DNA of 64,000 nt from Isoetes taiwanensis (lineage: Eukaryota; Streptophyta; Lycopodiopsida; Isoetales; Isoetaceae), in assembly GCA_021234155.1 (NCBI GenBank), contig JAJEKV010000276.1, forward strand, positions 124,001 through 188,000. Reading direction: 5' to 3'. Every line of letters begins with the position of its first letter. Position 1 is the first letter of the stretch. Under the pieces are notes generated by a model, which was not told the origin of the DNA, made no database searches, and saw only the letters and a list, made by a program, of their open reading frames with translations. Positions 45,611-57,592 of this stretch are shown here, piece by piece. The translations under genes and the position numbers were made by a program.

Positions 45611-47727
45611 AGTTATCCATCCCATTGGTTTTGATCTAGGCTTCAAAATATTGCACATAGGTAATGTCTCCAAAATTTTATTTGCAATAACTATTATTCC
45701 CATGACTTGTGTGGGCTAAGGTACTAGCACTAGCATTATGGATTCTTTATTTACTATATGCATAGGCTCTCGTTGTTTCAAAAATTTTCAAATCTTTCGC
45801 TTTTTGGCAATGAGCTATTTCAATTCTTCTAGCGGATTCTAAGTTCAAAAAATATTTTACAGCCTTGGCTTCGGCGGGGAAGAAGGTTGCATGGAAACAT
45901 CAATGGAGACAGAGTATTGGACCATGTCCAGGTAGTGCATGCAATTTATTTTATAGTCCTCTCTATCCCTAGATTTATAGTGGTTTTTGTATAGGGAATT
46001 AAAAAAGAACAGAATGTTCTCCAATGTCTAGCTTCTAAAAAACCTTAGTGTATCATGGATATAGGCTAACATTGTTCTTATGTAGATTTTATTCTGGTGA
46101 CGTGCACTTTTAGAGCAATAATTTATGGCACTAGCAATCTGATTTTGACAGTAGATATGAAGAAATGAAGCATGAGTAAAAGCTTCTAGCATGTCTGTCA
46201 TAGATGTTGATGTTTAAATTCCTTCCACATGCATCAGTCCATCGATAACTATGCTTTACATGTCTAGGGGTTCGTTTCTACTTCTATTTCTTGATAAAGA
46301 GATGTATTCGTTTCCAATGGGTTGCTTGTTGTTAGTGGTTGCAATGTGTTATCGATGAAATGTTTCCTTTTATTAATTCATGTTATTTACACAAGTATAA
46401 GATGCTTTGAAAGTCAATCCAGTTGTCGTTGGCGAGGAACCAAAATATGAGACACTTCTTAGGATTGACATGTAACTACATCTATGCTTCAATCAAGGCA
46501 AGACGCGATGAACCAAGCATTACCGATGCTTACGTATATATATTCGGGGAAAGCTATGATTGATAATATCCGGATTATGGTCTAAACATAATGAAGCCAC
46601 CGGTGCTCTATCGGCCTTTAGCATATTGTTTGATATAAATGAAGCAAATGAGATTTGGATCCGAGGTAATGTAGCCATTGTTGTGTTTTTTTGATAATAA
46701 TAGCTTTATTCCATTGCGGGCTTCTATGGCGAAGCTACAACAGATGGAACATACCCATTGGAATCAATGTGCCAAACAATGTATTCTTCTCTTAGCACAA
46801 AGATTTGCGTGCCTTTTTGCCTCTTAGGTGTTGGAGTAGCATTTGTAAAAAAAAAAAGATATGTCTAGTTATCTTCCAAAACAAATATTGACTATTTGTA
46901 GATTCCAAAGTGTGTAAAAGGAATGTTCAAAAAATGTGTGATGATATTATGTGAGATCTTATTGTCATGAGACAAAGACTTTTCTATTGTTCAAAGCGCT
47001 TAGAACATGTGTTCTATTGTTCAAAGCTAGAACACGTGGTCATAAAGTGCGGAGTTCAACTCTTGCATGTCCAATGTTGTTGCAATATAAGTGAGAGGAT
47101 TAGGATAAATAGGAAGGGCATAAAGTGCGGGGTTCTCCCGCATGTTGATGCAATATACATGAGAGGATTAGGAGGAGTGATTTGCTTCTCTATTTACACG
47201 CTGGGAAAGAGAATGTTTTGGCTGACCTTGGCTTGGCGATAAATTTCTTTTATATATGTTATTATAATGCTTTTTTACATGTCCTTAATTTAAAAACAAT
47301 ACTTAATGGCATAAAAATAATAGCAAGACTTCAATAACACATGTGGTACTTTGTTAAATAACATGTAACTATTTTGAAAAACAATCTTACTTTCATGTTG
47401 TAATTTAGTTTTTCACATGTGGTAATATCGAGATCTACATATAATTTCGAAGATAAACAACGATAGTTCCACGAAAAAAATACATGTTGACAAAAAATCA
47501 TAAAACTATGTCAATTTTTTCACGCATGGATTTTTCTGCCAAAAGACCACCGTGGGAAATTTCTGCCAAAAAACCACTGTCCCTTTGTGCAAATCCGGAT
47601 AAACGGGCCACGTGGACTTTTGGGGCCATTTTGGTGTTGTTTTTGGCATAAAACAACACTTCCGTACAACTAAAAAACAACTGTGGACCAAAAATTGGGG
47701 TCAGTGTGAGATGATGTGCGCCTCCAG
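45610..47727. other. mostly non-coding; small duplication near 47.1 kb
   Basis: 47040-47172 contains a duplicated block (CATAAAGTGCGG(A/G)GTTC ... TGAGAGGATTAGGA). Possible further exon of the preceding gene-like series at 45862-45930, bounded by TTTTACAG and GTAGTG. Confidence 0.4.
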
Positions 47728-48251
47728 TTCGGCCATTCTTGCTAGCTCAAAATGTGATTTTGACTTTGAACATGAGTCCAGAGCATCTAGTTTACTGTAG
47801 GGACCAGCGATTATGACCAACAGAGCCAAACTCGATTTGCTACAAGCAACTAGTCTATCTTTCACTCGATGCACTCTAGCGACTCTAGCCTAGTGCTATA
47901 ATGTAAAGCTAGCATGTACTTGGCAGTCCGGGCGTTTGACCGATTTTCTACTCCTCAGACATGTGTCCTAGGGTAACTCTGGCCTTTTGGATGCAACCGC
48001 ACAGTCGAAATGTTGTTGCATGCCAACCGGCATGCTCCGGTCGCACAATGTCCAGAGCTCGCGGGCTATCACAACGGAGCAAGTTTGGAACTGGCACTTG
48101 GGGAGGGTTTTTTGTTCTCCTTCTTAAGGTATCTCTTCGAACCCTCGAAGGAACCCTGCATGCAAGCTCTTGACCCCTTTAGAGGCAGGGAAGGCTGCCA
48201 AAACCTAAACCCTACAGATTTACTAGGGTGTAGGTATCGGGGGAATAAGGC
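47728..48251 (+). repeat. ~520-bp direct repeat, copy 2
   Basis: Partner of 40876-41398. The 6.85-kb interval would suit LTRs, but the ends lack clear TG...CA termini, no primer-binding site was seen and no gag-pol lies between them. Confidence 0.8.
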
Positions 48252-48589
48252 TCGATTTATTTTTCTTTTGTAAAATTTATTGATAAGGCTCATTTGATTC
48301 TACGAAGCCTTACACGCATATGCTTCCTATATATTTAGAAGCTTTGCATCTTTATTAAGGCTCAAAACAGTTGCATTTGGAAAAATACAATATTAACAAC
48401 ACGATTAACACAAGAATAAACTATTAACGAGCATAGTAAACAACCACGTAAAGAAAACTTTAGCATCTTTGCAAATTTTAACGTGGTTCCCAAACTAATA
48501 AGAAGAACGGGGTAGAATACAAATTTGTGACAACTAGCATGTAAACGATCCAAATTATGATACTAAAAATGTATATAGAAAAATCATTC

Positions 48590-49345
48590 CATTAAATTAA
48601 TGATGATTTTCAAAGACCATCATAAACTCTAGAATTCATAAGTTAAATATAGTATTTAACTAGGAATGGTTTTTGCAAAATCAAGATGTGCTTAAAACAC
48701 ATCTTCTAAACTATTGATGATTTCAAAAACAATTGTATGCGATTGTAGAATTCATGTAAGTAAACATTATATAAAGTAGCAATGATTTTGCTAAAAAACT
48801 ATACACTTAAAAACAATCTCACAAATTAATTATGATTTCCATAAATCTTTGAATTAGTACAAAAAATACGATATAAAGCACTATTGGTCTTGCAAAATCA
48901 ATATATGCTTAAAATACATCTTTTAAACTATGGATGATTTCAAAAACTATTATATGATTATGGAATTCATGTAATTAAACATGATATAAACTATTAGGAT
49001 TTTGTTAAATCAATCTACACTTAAAAAAACAACCTTATGAACTAATAATGATTCCTAGAAACTAGTGTAAAATTTTGAATTAGTACAAAAAATATGATAT
49101 TAGCCACTATTGGTTTTTCAAAATCAATATATGCTTAGAACACCTCTTCTAAACTATTGATGATTTCAAAAACCTATTGTACAATCGTAGAAGTCATGTC
49201 ATTAAACATGATATGATTTTGCTAAATCATTGTACATTAAAAAACAATCATACAAACTAATGGTGATTTCTAGAAACTACTGTAAATTTATGAATTAGTA
49301 CAAATAATATGATATGAACCACTATTGATTTTGCAAAACCAGGAA
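48590..49345. repeat. ~220-bp satellite-like tandem array
   Basis: Three to four units. Repeated landmarks: CTATTGATGATTTCAAAAA at ~48712, ~48932 and ~49155, and AAA-TA(C/T)GATAT..CACTATTG at ~48866, ~49087 and ~49303, giving a period of about 216-223 bp. AT-rich. It ends about 30 bp before the histone-like ORF. Confidence 0.8.
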
Positions 49346-49410
49346 GAACACGTGATTTTTCTTTACATTTTGTATTGTCGTATAAAAAAATCACATATAT
49401 ACTGGTTTTC

Positions 49411-49863
49411 ATGCTAATTTTTTATACAAGTTCATTTTTGGGGGCCTTGTGTAAGCAGCTGCAAAAGAAACATGTTCTCTGTAAAGGCCCTTCTAAGCTG
49501 AATAAGAAGGGCCAGCCGTTTAAGCCAAAGTATAGATGGATTCGGGAAATCCGGCACTTCCAGAACCACGTGGAGAGGGTGCTTCCGAAGCTCACAATGG
49601 CTAGAATATATAGGGAGGCGGTTCAGGAGAGATACTATAAGATGAGGGGGGATAGTAGAAGGTACCGGAATGCTGGTAGAAATTTTTCAATGCCAGTAGA
49701 GGTGACTCGATTCACTGCAGATGCCCTTGATGCTCTGCACGAGGCCGCTGAGAATCACATGGTCAGGTTCTTCGAAGACTGTGTGAAATGTGCTGTGCAT
49801 TCCAAGAGAGTGACAATAATGAGGCAGGATATTGCCTTGACAAATTACTTCCGAGGCATGTAA
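49411..49863 (+). CDS. divergent centromeric histone H3-like (CENH3-like) protein
   Basis: The C-terminal ~115 residues form a histone H3 fold: WIREIRHFQNHVERVLPKL (alpha-N/alpha-1), TRFTADALDALHEAAENHMV with RFFEDCVKCAVHSK (alpha-2), and RVTIMRQDIALTNYFRGM (loop 2/alpha-3). EIRHFQ and TADAL are closer to CENH3 than to canonical H3 (EIRKYQ, QSSAV). Between alpha-1 and alpha-2 it carries extra residues (YKMRGDSRRYRNAGRNFS) compared with H3. The canonical ARTKQTARKS tail is absent. The first ATG in frame is 49411, but CAG ending near 49458 could be a splice acceptor, so the true N-terminus may come from an upstream exon. The histone core has no stops. Binding partners in the nucleosome would be H4 and the centromeric machinery if it is a true CENH3. 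Confidence 0.7.
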   Translation: MLIFYTSSFLGALCKQLQKKHVLCKGPSKLNKKGQPFKPKYRWIREIRHFQNHVERVLPKLTMARIYREAVQERYYKMRGDSRRYRNAGRNFSMPVEVTRFTADALDALHEAAENHMVRFFEDCVKCAVHSKRVTIMRQDIALTNYFRGM

Positions 49864-50029
49864 AGTGTTTTATATTAACGAAACGATTTTTGTTGTATAT
49901 TATGTTTGCTTGCTAAGTATTTTGATTGTATCTATTCTCTATTTTGAAGCTTCGGAACTTATTTTGATTTATTGAAGCTTCTACTCTTCCGCGCCGCATA
50001 GGCTGCTCTCCTCCGTCCATTTTTTGGCT

Positions 50030-50800
50030 CACACCTGCCCCTCAGTGGCAACCGGTAGACACTTCAACGGACTGTATCTCTCACATCCGGTGTCAGATTT
50101 TCATGTGCTTGGACTTGTTGGAAAGCTGGTTCAGAGAGCTTTCCAACAATGTATGATACCTGGATGTTTGTCTTTGTTTCAGTGCTCAAATCTGCTGTTT
50201 TCCGGGCTGTGTGCTAGGGTTTTTGTGGCAGCTCTTCTTCTTCCTTCTTTGAGAAGTATAGCCCTCGCCTGATGCCGTTGTTGGCCTTGGCCACGCGGTG
50301 TTGAAAGGTGTGTGTTGTACTCTTATTGAAGGTTACGAGAATGTTTTACTAATTCATACCCTAGTTCCTGATGGTGTTGTTGATGAAAGTCCGACACCAA
50401 TATAGGGATTGGCGTATGTTTTAGTAAGTATTCGATTGGTCTCGTCTTGTGGCAGAATTGTGATCGGTCATATCTCTCGTGATCCGGTGTCGATTTTCAT
50501 GTGCTTGGGCTTGTTGGAAAGCTGGTTCGAGATCTTTCCAGTGGTGTATGGTACCTGCATGCTTGGCTTTGTTTCTATGCTCAAATTGGCACTTTTCCAG
50601 GCTTTTTTCGTGGCAATCGGTAGACATTTCGGCCGGATTTGTATCTCTCACATCACGGTGTCAGATTTTCATGTGCTTGGGCTTGTTGGAAAGCTGGTTC
50701 AGAGAGCTTTCCAACGGTGTATGATACATGCATGCTTGTCTTTGTTTCAGTGCTCAAATCTGCACTTTTCGGGCTGTGTGCTAGGGTTTTTGTGGTAGGC
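50030..50800. repeat. three copies of a ~180-bp repeat
   Basis: Copies at about 50040-50225, 50455-50605 and 50615-50797 share ATCTCTC--ATC-GGTGTC, TTTTCATGTGCTTGG(A/G)CTTG, TTGGAAAGCTGGTTC and CTTTGTTTC-(A/T)GTGCTCAAAT. They lie upstream of the LINE coding relics. Confidence 0.8.
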
Positions 50801-52473
50801 AGACACACCAAATATCCAAGAGTCGTAAGCCCAAGTCATACCCCAAGTCATGGCCACAGAACCACAGTCCGTGTGTGGACCCACACTTGGTTGGTGAGCT
50901 ACCTCGACCACACCAACCCATCACAGGGAAGGCCCAAACACACCAACCACCGGTTGACCCCACGCAGCAGAGCCCTGCTGGGGAAGACCATGAAGCAGGG
51001 GCCACCAAGGAGGAAGAGGCCCGGGCAGAGGGAGAGATGTCTTCAATGAAGAGGAGGCAGAGCCAAGGCCCGACCCGACAGGCGGGCCACACAGGCAATC
51101 CGCCCGGTCGAACCTTGGAGCCGCATCGAGGCGAGGGTTGAGGCTAGCGGTGCGCCGGTGCGTGCCTCCGACAGAGGTGGAGAACATAACATCTCGATGT
51201 TGCGCAGTAGCTAAGTTTTAAAATGCATTAATCACACTGGAGGATCAAGGCATTTATTAAAAGTGCATGATAAAGATCCACTTGCTAAGTAATTTGGACG
51301 CATGTGCCAATACCAGCCAGGAGTCAGTGCATATGAGGGGGCGTAGACACCGTGTTGGCAGCTGCTGGCCGAACGCTAGACAGCAACCGTAGAGCAGAGA
51401 CACTGCAACCCCTGCCTCCTGATCCAGCCGAGGTTGAGGAGGGGCTAAGGCCACGCATCTAGGAGTACGTGCCTCCTCACGAGGTTGGCGAGGCCATTGT
51501 GATGACATGATTCAGCCGCCGGAAGCTAGCCAGCGTAATCGAGCTTCTGAGTAAGGATGAGTAATGATCGGGAGCTACGGGAGGAGCTTAGGCGACGCTG
51601 CCCGACAAGGCAAGGGCCTCCATGCCGAGCACATGAGCAACTCCGCCATTGCACGCAGCGAGAGATGGCAAGACATGACCAGCCCCCGCAAGAAGAGCTG
51701 AAACTCCTCAGGAGAATAGAAACCCGCAAAGAACACACCAACCCAGCGAACCCACCAACCTAGGGACATCAGCACGGAACACATGTTTGCGACACATCGG
51801 ATGCCGGGCCGCCACCACCCGGGCGCCGGCCACGGCCTATGCCTCACCCACCTCAACCAACACACAGTGCGGCCCCGGCCGAACTCCGAGCAGACGCAGG
51901 CCGCAATGTGGTAGTGCGAGGCCGCCGGAGAGCCGGAGAACATCTCGCTTCCGGAGCTCGCAACACGTATCTTGACCGGATGATGTTCCCACAGACTGCG
52001 TGACCATTGGAAGAAGCGAAGTCGTCATGGAATTCCACGATGGCCCGGGGTGGTCATCTTCCACGATTGAGGCGTGCTGAGGCGGGTGGCCATCCCCGTG
52101 GCCAGGAAGTTGAAGGGGCGGCTCACATGACGTTCAATGGGGACTTGACCCCGGCGACAAAGAAGAGAAGGTGTGAGGCGGCCAAAAGTCGACCCGCAGC
52201 AGGGGAGGGGCGGCCGGGGAGCTAGTCAGGGGGGAAGGATGCGGAATTCGAGGCGGCAACCAAAGGGATGCGGAGCACTCTAGCCCCGAGTCCCCTCCGA
52301 GGGGGCCCCGGCTTATCGAGCATCCACATCTTCCGCTCCCCCGAGACCACCACTACCACCGGACTGAAGTGGCGTGCATGCCACTAAATAGGGATCGTGC
52401 CTCGCCTTTCCATGGATCCGGAATTGCCGGCTTTCCATGGCGAGAAGGGGTGGGCCTCAATTAAAATTACGCC

Positions 52474-52899
52474 ATGGACATGGACCTTATCTTCCTCATG
52501 GAAATATGGGAACATGCTGGTCCGCAAAGCTACCGATTTGTTGTGATACCCGCTACTCCATCTTCAATGAGTGCACCGGAAGCGAGGACGGGTGCGTGTT
52601 ACTACCGGGCGACCTTGGCCCAATTCGGTCTCCCCATTGCAAAGGCTGACAGCACAACGAGATACACAAGGTGCGAGTGCGAAACGGCGATGGCACCCTC
52701 TCTTTGTGGCGGCTTGCTGCACTCCCACATCTTTGAGCAACTTTACCACACGCGCGGATGTGGATGTGGCAGGAGCCCTATGTCGATCTATATGATGACA
52801 TCTGGTGATCCTGAACAATTGGGCAAGGTCATGTTGCTTGGAGATTTCAATGCGGCATTACGAGGCAAAGGCCCGGATCCCAAAAATTCGCACCTCTAG
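52474..52899 (+). pseudogene. LINE AP endonuclease fragment
   Basis: The 141-codon ORF starts MDMDLIFLMEIWEHAG, like the EN motif of targets and helpers before the catalytic Glu, and has KVMLLGDFNAALRG at ~52828-52870, the conserved GDFN motif of AP-type endonucleases. A downstream piece, TLDHSLQCRDRWRDEGSS (~53138), may correspond to the SDH motif region. Confidence 0.65.
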
Positions 52900-54159
52900 G
52901 CGAGGATGTGTTGCAAATGGACCTTGTGAGAGATGGTTTGGCCAAAGGGCATCGGATGACTGACCCAGGTGACACTCGGTATGGGTAAATTTCCGCCGCA
53001 TTCTTTGGCGGTATCTTTGACCTGGTCATTTGCAATGGGCTGGCACAGTGGCCGTCCTCCAGCCGCTTCACTTGTAGACAGGAGAACCAAGGGGGCGGCA
53101 CCCGTGTGGTGGATTACGTGCTAGCAGACGAGCAATGCCTACACTTGATCACTCGCTTCAGTGTCGGGACAGGTGGCGGGACGAAGGAAGTTCACTCGAC
53201 CCCATGTTCTTGCCGAATAGATTGGCAGGCCAACCGAAAGCACCCATTGCCCTAACACCCCATGTACCACCGGTAAGCGCCCGGACTATGATCATGCGGG
53301 CGGTCTATGCAGGATGCTTTGAGCATGAGCTGCCGGAGCTGCAACTCCCCACTTTCAACAAGCAGACGCTTCCAAATTAACCAGCCTCTTCGAGGGTAGG
53401 GGATGATGCTTTGGGGAGAGGCGCTCTCGGCGCATCCACGGGGGCTGCAACCACCTTCCCCCAAGAATCACCGGGTTCGATGGCCGAATGTCCGGGTTGA
53501 AACGATGGCTCCGCCAAGTCTTTGAACCCACCATTGGCCCACAGTCCGTCGTCAATACGCTCCTTCCTCAAGACCAAGAAAGCCGGCACTCCTATGCGAG
53601 CACCAGAAACAGATGTTTGGTCTTCTAGACCGCCACCCTAGGGCGCCACGGAGAAAGGTCTTGAGTAAGCCTGCACAGCCCACAGGAAATATTACCTGAA
53701 CAATGGGTGAGATACTGCCGCAAATTGGTATGACCCAATGGGAAGCCGGGCACCAGTACCCCCCAGACAGGCTAGGCCTAGCGGTCATTACTTGAAGGGA
53801 TGTCATAATGGGCCTGCAGCCCCCGGCTACCCGAAGGCGGCAGATTTGGATGGTATGTGGCCCGAGCTTCTCAAGTGGGCGGGCTCCCCAATGGTGGGGT
53901 TCTCCTGACACTCTTCCACGGGGCATTGCAAGAAGGCTTCCCCCATGCTTGGACTACCGGAGAGTTGTGCCCATATACAAAGCCGAGGGGACCCCACAGC
54001 CCAGCCAATCATCGTACTATTATGGTGGATTAAATCTTTGCCAAGTTGCTAAGGATTCTTGAGCGGGCGTATTGACACTTTGGGCAGGAGGATGGAGAAT
54101 CTTGCGTCAAGCCGTTAGCTTGCGAGCTTCCGCCCAAGCATTCTACTAGTGACCATATC

Positions 54160-55449
54160 TTCACTCTGTGAACACTCATAGAGGATAGCCCGAATCGGCG
54201 CTTTAAATGCATCTTGTTGCTTTGTGGATTTCGCAAAGGCTTTTGACCACGGTGCCTGGGGATAAGTTGTGGGGCAGATTGGAGACTGACTAAGGACCCC
54301 CGTCGAGCTTGCGGAGAATGCTATATCTGGGAACTATCACGAGGCTTGCTCCCGTCGTCTCTGCTTGTCGGGGAGCCGTTGTTAGTAGCATTGGGGTGCA
54401 CGGGGCTGCCCCTCTATCCCGGCAGCTCTTTGGCTTGTACATTGACCAGCTAGAAGAATGGCTAGGCCGAAAGCACCTGGGAGGCTTCGGTTGATGCACC
54501 ACATAATCCGGCAACTCATATATGCCGATGATGTTGACTGGCCGCGATATACCCCGAGAGGACATGCAATGCCACCGGATGCTTTGGACACTTTACGCCA
54601 ATTCGACATGAGAGTTAACTTGGCCAAGACAAGGTGTTGGGCGGTCCCATCATCCGGCACCCACGCCTTCCCTCATTCACTTACGGGGGCGAGTAGTGGA
54701 GGTGGCTCATCTTATAAGTATTTGGGCATTGAGTTTTCTACTACCACCACCGGGATGCATCCATCGTGTTACGGGTCACTGCAGTTGAAAGCCCTCAGTA
54801 TGCAATGCAAAACAATGATCCACAAAGGTCAGTATGCATGGGGTCACCAGCACACTTGTTCGAGGGCCTTGGTTGAACGGTCCTCCTCTATGGGGCGTAT
54901 GTGGGGGGCAGTGTGATATGCCTCACCACTTGGAACGATCTAGAAGAAGGCTTTCTTGGCCCGGGCAGCGGGAGGAAATCCGCGGTCCCATATCAGATCT
55001 TGCTCAGGGGAGACATGCTTCCTTCCATTCTGAGAGGGGCTGCTTTGGAACGTCACATTATTTACTTCCGGAAGGTGGTGGCTATGGATGAAGCCCGGCT
55101 GCCCAACCTTGCTTTGGCGGTGGCGATGGGCCCTTGGCGACTCAAAGCCTGCTTGAAAGACAAGCAAGCCCGGTGGTTCGCTATGGAATATCTTGGGGAA
55201 CATAGATGTGGACCCAGTGCATACACCGGGCGAACGCTACGCCTTGAAGCAATGCTTGGATGCTGCTTCATGGCCAAGCTTTGGGATGCAGAGGCCCCGT
55301 CACATGTCAAGGTGGCAAATTATCGACAAAGCGAGGTTAATCCCATGCTCACGAGGGGCCCACACCACTACCGCGCACTCCATCTACCCATGAAAAAGCC
55401 GCGGGGTGATTGCTTCCATTCAGATAGGTGCACACCACCTCCGCATTGA
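54160..55449 (+). pseudogene. LINE reverse transcriptase fragment
   Basis: CFVDFAKAFDHGAWG (54216-54260) is RT motif A with the catalytic Asp. RQLIYADDVDW at ~54509-54541 is motif C with the YADD box, followed by VNLAKTRCW and YKYLGIEFS thumb-type sequence. Stops and frame changes separate motifs A and C. The 3' ORF 54901-55449 continues the same element. Confidence 0.75.
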
Positions 55450-55865
55450 GCGGGGAGATGGATCTGGAGCAGCGTGAGGACGAGTGCACGTCTTTGTCAA
55501 CGAGCCATTGAGGATGAAGGTCCGCCCTCCGTGTCCTGTCAGACGAGCATATCGGGGCTCGGTATGCTCGGTTAGTTGTGCCCCATCGGGCCTTGCATGA
55601 GCCTCTGGTGCGGCCTCGAGGCTTGTTGGGATCGTACCTCAGGAGGTAATAGATCTGTGGACTCGATTATGTCCCCCGTCCAGGCATTAACCTCACCGTA
55701 CTTGTGATTATGTATATAAGCATGCGGTATGTCGGCATCCTTATTGCTACTAAGGTTTTCCCGAAAACCCGGTGAGGGGTTTTTAATCACGGTAGTAATC
55801 GCTGCTTGCTCTCTCTTTGTACTTGGGTCCCATAGGCCGGTTGGTTCTAAGGGGACGATAAAATC

Positions 55866-55895
55866 ATATTCTATTCTATTCTATTCTATTCTATG
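55866..55895 (+). repeat. (ATTCT)n tail of the LINE
   Basis: Five or so ATTCT units after GATAAAATCAT, at the 3' end of the reverse-transcriptase-bearing segment. Confidence 0.85.
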
Positions 55896-55902
55896 TATAT
55901 TT

Positions 55903-56050
55903 ACAAATGCACCGTTGCCACGGTGCGAAATGAGTGTAAATTACTTTGTGAGGGTATTTTTTTGGCCGTGGCCCGCGATGCGAAATTCTATGTAAGTTAC
56001 TGATGGTGAGGGGGCAATTTTCGCGCTGTGACCCGCGGTCTTGAAATTGA
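55903..56050. repeat. GC palindromes, three diverged copies
   Basis: GCACCGTTGCCACGGTGCGA (~55907-55926, nearly symmetric), GGCCGTGGCCCGCGATGCGA (~55963-55983) and TTCGCGCTGTGACCCGCGG (~56019-56038). Same family as the palindromes at 29.6-29.8 and 57.3 kb. Confidence 0.6.
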
Positions 56051-56084
56051 ATCATTCCATAGAAGGTGAATCACAAGATCAAAG

Positions 56085-56150
56085 AGAACATATTAACATA
56101 TTAGAGAACATATTAACATATTAGAGAACATTTAGAGAACATATTAACAC
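56085..56150. repeat. short tandem repeat
   Basis: AGAACATATTAACATATT repeated two to three times, followed by C-rich CCTTCCCC repeats at 56208-56255. Confidence 0.85.
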
Positions 56151-56379
56151 GGTATCATATGAATTATGTATGATAGATAGCAAGTAACGGCAGTATGTCC
56201 AAGTAACCTTCCCCTAGGTTTCTAACCCCTTCCCCTTCCCCTTTCCCTTCCCCTGCGAGGGGTAGCCCACGCAGCTGGGTTAGGAAACCAGAGCTCACGC
56301 GTATCCCAGCCTGATTATTCCCACCATATGGGATACCTAGTCATTAGAAAAAGTAATTCCACATGATGATACTCACGGA

Positions 56380-56800
56380 AGAAGAGCGGACCTAACTCCA
56401 CAAAGTTGTTGTACTTTCTCGTTGTAATAGCCCTAATAAGGCCATACATCCGTGTCCCTTACAAATTTCATGAATGAACTACGATATGTATTGATCCGAG
56501 AGTGTGCTAAATAACCGACCGAAGAAGAGGCCTCAAAGCTACTTTGAGCATCTCGTCGAGATAAGGAGGGGGTTCAAGAATTCCCCTCATTGCAAGCCTC
56601 CTATAACATTGGATGGATTGATTTCCATCGGTGGCTCATGACCACAATCAAATCGCCGGAATGAAGTTGATCAACTCCATTACAAGCTCCTTGGTGGGGC
56701 CGTGGTGCATCCTCCACTCCAAGAAATGGTCAAATAGCTCATCGATTTCAGGCCGCCGCGAGAATGTCAGGGCATGCTTGTGCCTTCAGGGAGTAGCCCA
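56380..56800 (-). pseudogene. broken relative of the 57593-58165 gene
   Basis: On the minus strand, KHALTFSRRPEIDELFDHF with LEWRMHHGPTKELVMELINF (~56665-56785) and, in another frame, ILEPPPYLDEMLK (~56560-56600) match IRSTFDEFF, HRWRHGPTTELTRQLINFI and LLEPPSDLEDRLE of the downstream ORF in the same order. It is a diverged tandem duplicate with frame changes. Confidence 0.6.
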
Positions 56801-56825
56801 GGGAGGATTGGGTCCAATCATTTGC

Positions 56826-57110
56826 AAAGAGCACGAAGGTCAAGTAGCAAAGAACAAGGAGCACGAAGATCAAGTAGCAAGGAGCACGAAGATCAAGTAG
56901 CAAAGAACAAGGATCAAGATCAAGTAGCAAGAAGCAAGGATCAAGGAAGATCAAGGAGCAAGAAGATCAAAAAACAAGGAAGATCATGGAGCAAGGAAGC
57001 AAGGAACAAGATCAAGTAGCAAGATCAAGAGCAAGGAACAAGATGAAGTAGCGAAGAACAAGGATCAAGATCAAGTAGCAAGGAACGAGGAAGACCAAAG
57101 ACCAAGAAGT
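56826..57110. repeat. purine-rich GATCAAGTAGCAAGGA repeats
   Basis: Drifting units of GCACGAAGATCAAGTAGCAA and shorter derivatives. It lies between the two related minus-strand ORFs. ORFs here are low-complexity artefacts. Confidence 0.85.
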
Positions 57111-57299
57111 GAAAACAAGGTGAAAACATGGAACAAAGGTGAGAAGTGAAAGCAAGCTGAAAGAATTTATAGCTACGAATCCAATAATGTTGAAGTATAG
57201 TATTAATACTGTTGAAGTATAATACCAAGAATGTTGAAGAATAATATCAATAATGCTGAAGTATTATACCATTCGGTGGTGGTAACAAAACGGGATCTA

Positions 57300-57395
57300 C
57301 GTATTTCGCACCGTAGCCATGGTGCGAAATCGCTTCAGCAATAATTTGTAACTGAAGCGATTTCGCACCGTGGCTACGGTGCCGAATATGACCAC
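57300..57395. repeat. pair of GC palindromes forming a larger inverted repeat
   Basis: TTTCGCACCGTAGCCATGG with TGCGAAATCG (57303-57333) and GATTTCGCACCGTGGCTACG with GTGCC (57358-57386) flank GCTTCAG...CTGAAGC, so the whole segment also folds on itself. The consensus half-site is ATTTCGCACCGTGG. Confidence 0.75.
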
Positions 57396-57592
57396 AAATA
57401 GAACAATCACATGAAAAAATACAAGGAAAATGATAGAAGATATCATTCAATTACACTAAAAGTGTAAGATTGCCAAGATAATATATGATAATATGAGGAT
57501 GTTACTTAATTACACGGAAATCACTTGCTTACATACTTAATTTCTATGAAAATCTTTATACCAGTTTATACACATATTCCAATGGAGTATCT

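Larger units (their letters stand above)
50800..55900 (+). mobile_element. non-LTR retrotransposon (LINE), degenerate
   Basis: Plus-strand order: a GC-rich ORF1-like region (50.8-52.4 kb, no recognised motif), AP-type endonuclease (52.47-53.2 kb), reverse transcriptase (~54.15-54.9 kb) and a 3' part to 55.45 kb, ending in an ATTCT microsatellite at 55866-55895 that serves as the tail. Composition is distinctly GC-richer than the flanks. Many frame changes; inactive. Confidence 0.75.

Noticed and set aside
40876-48251. Complete LTR retrotransposon
   Set aside because: No TG...CA ends, primer-binding site, polypurine tract or gag-pol sequence was found between the repeats.
50781-51187. Overlapping GC-rich ORFs at the start of the LINE as separate genes
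   Set aside because: Low-complexity GC-rich sequence open in several frames; best seen as degenerate ORF1 or 5' region.
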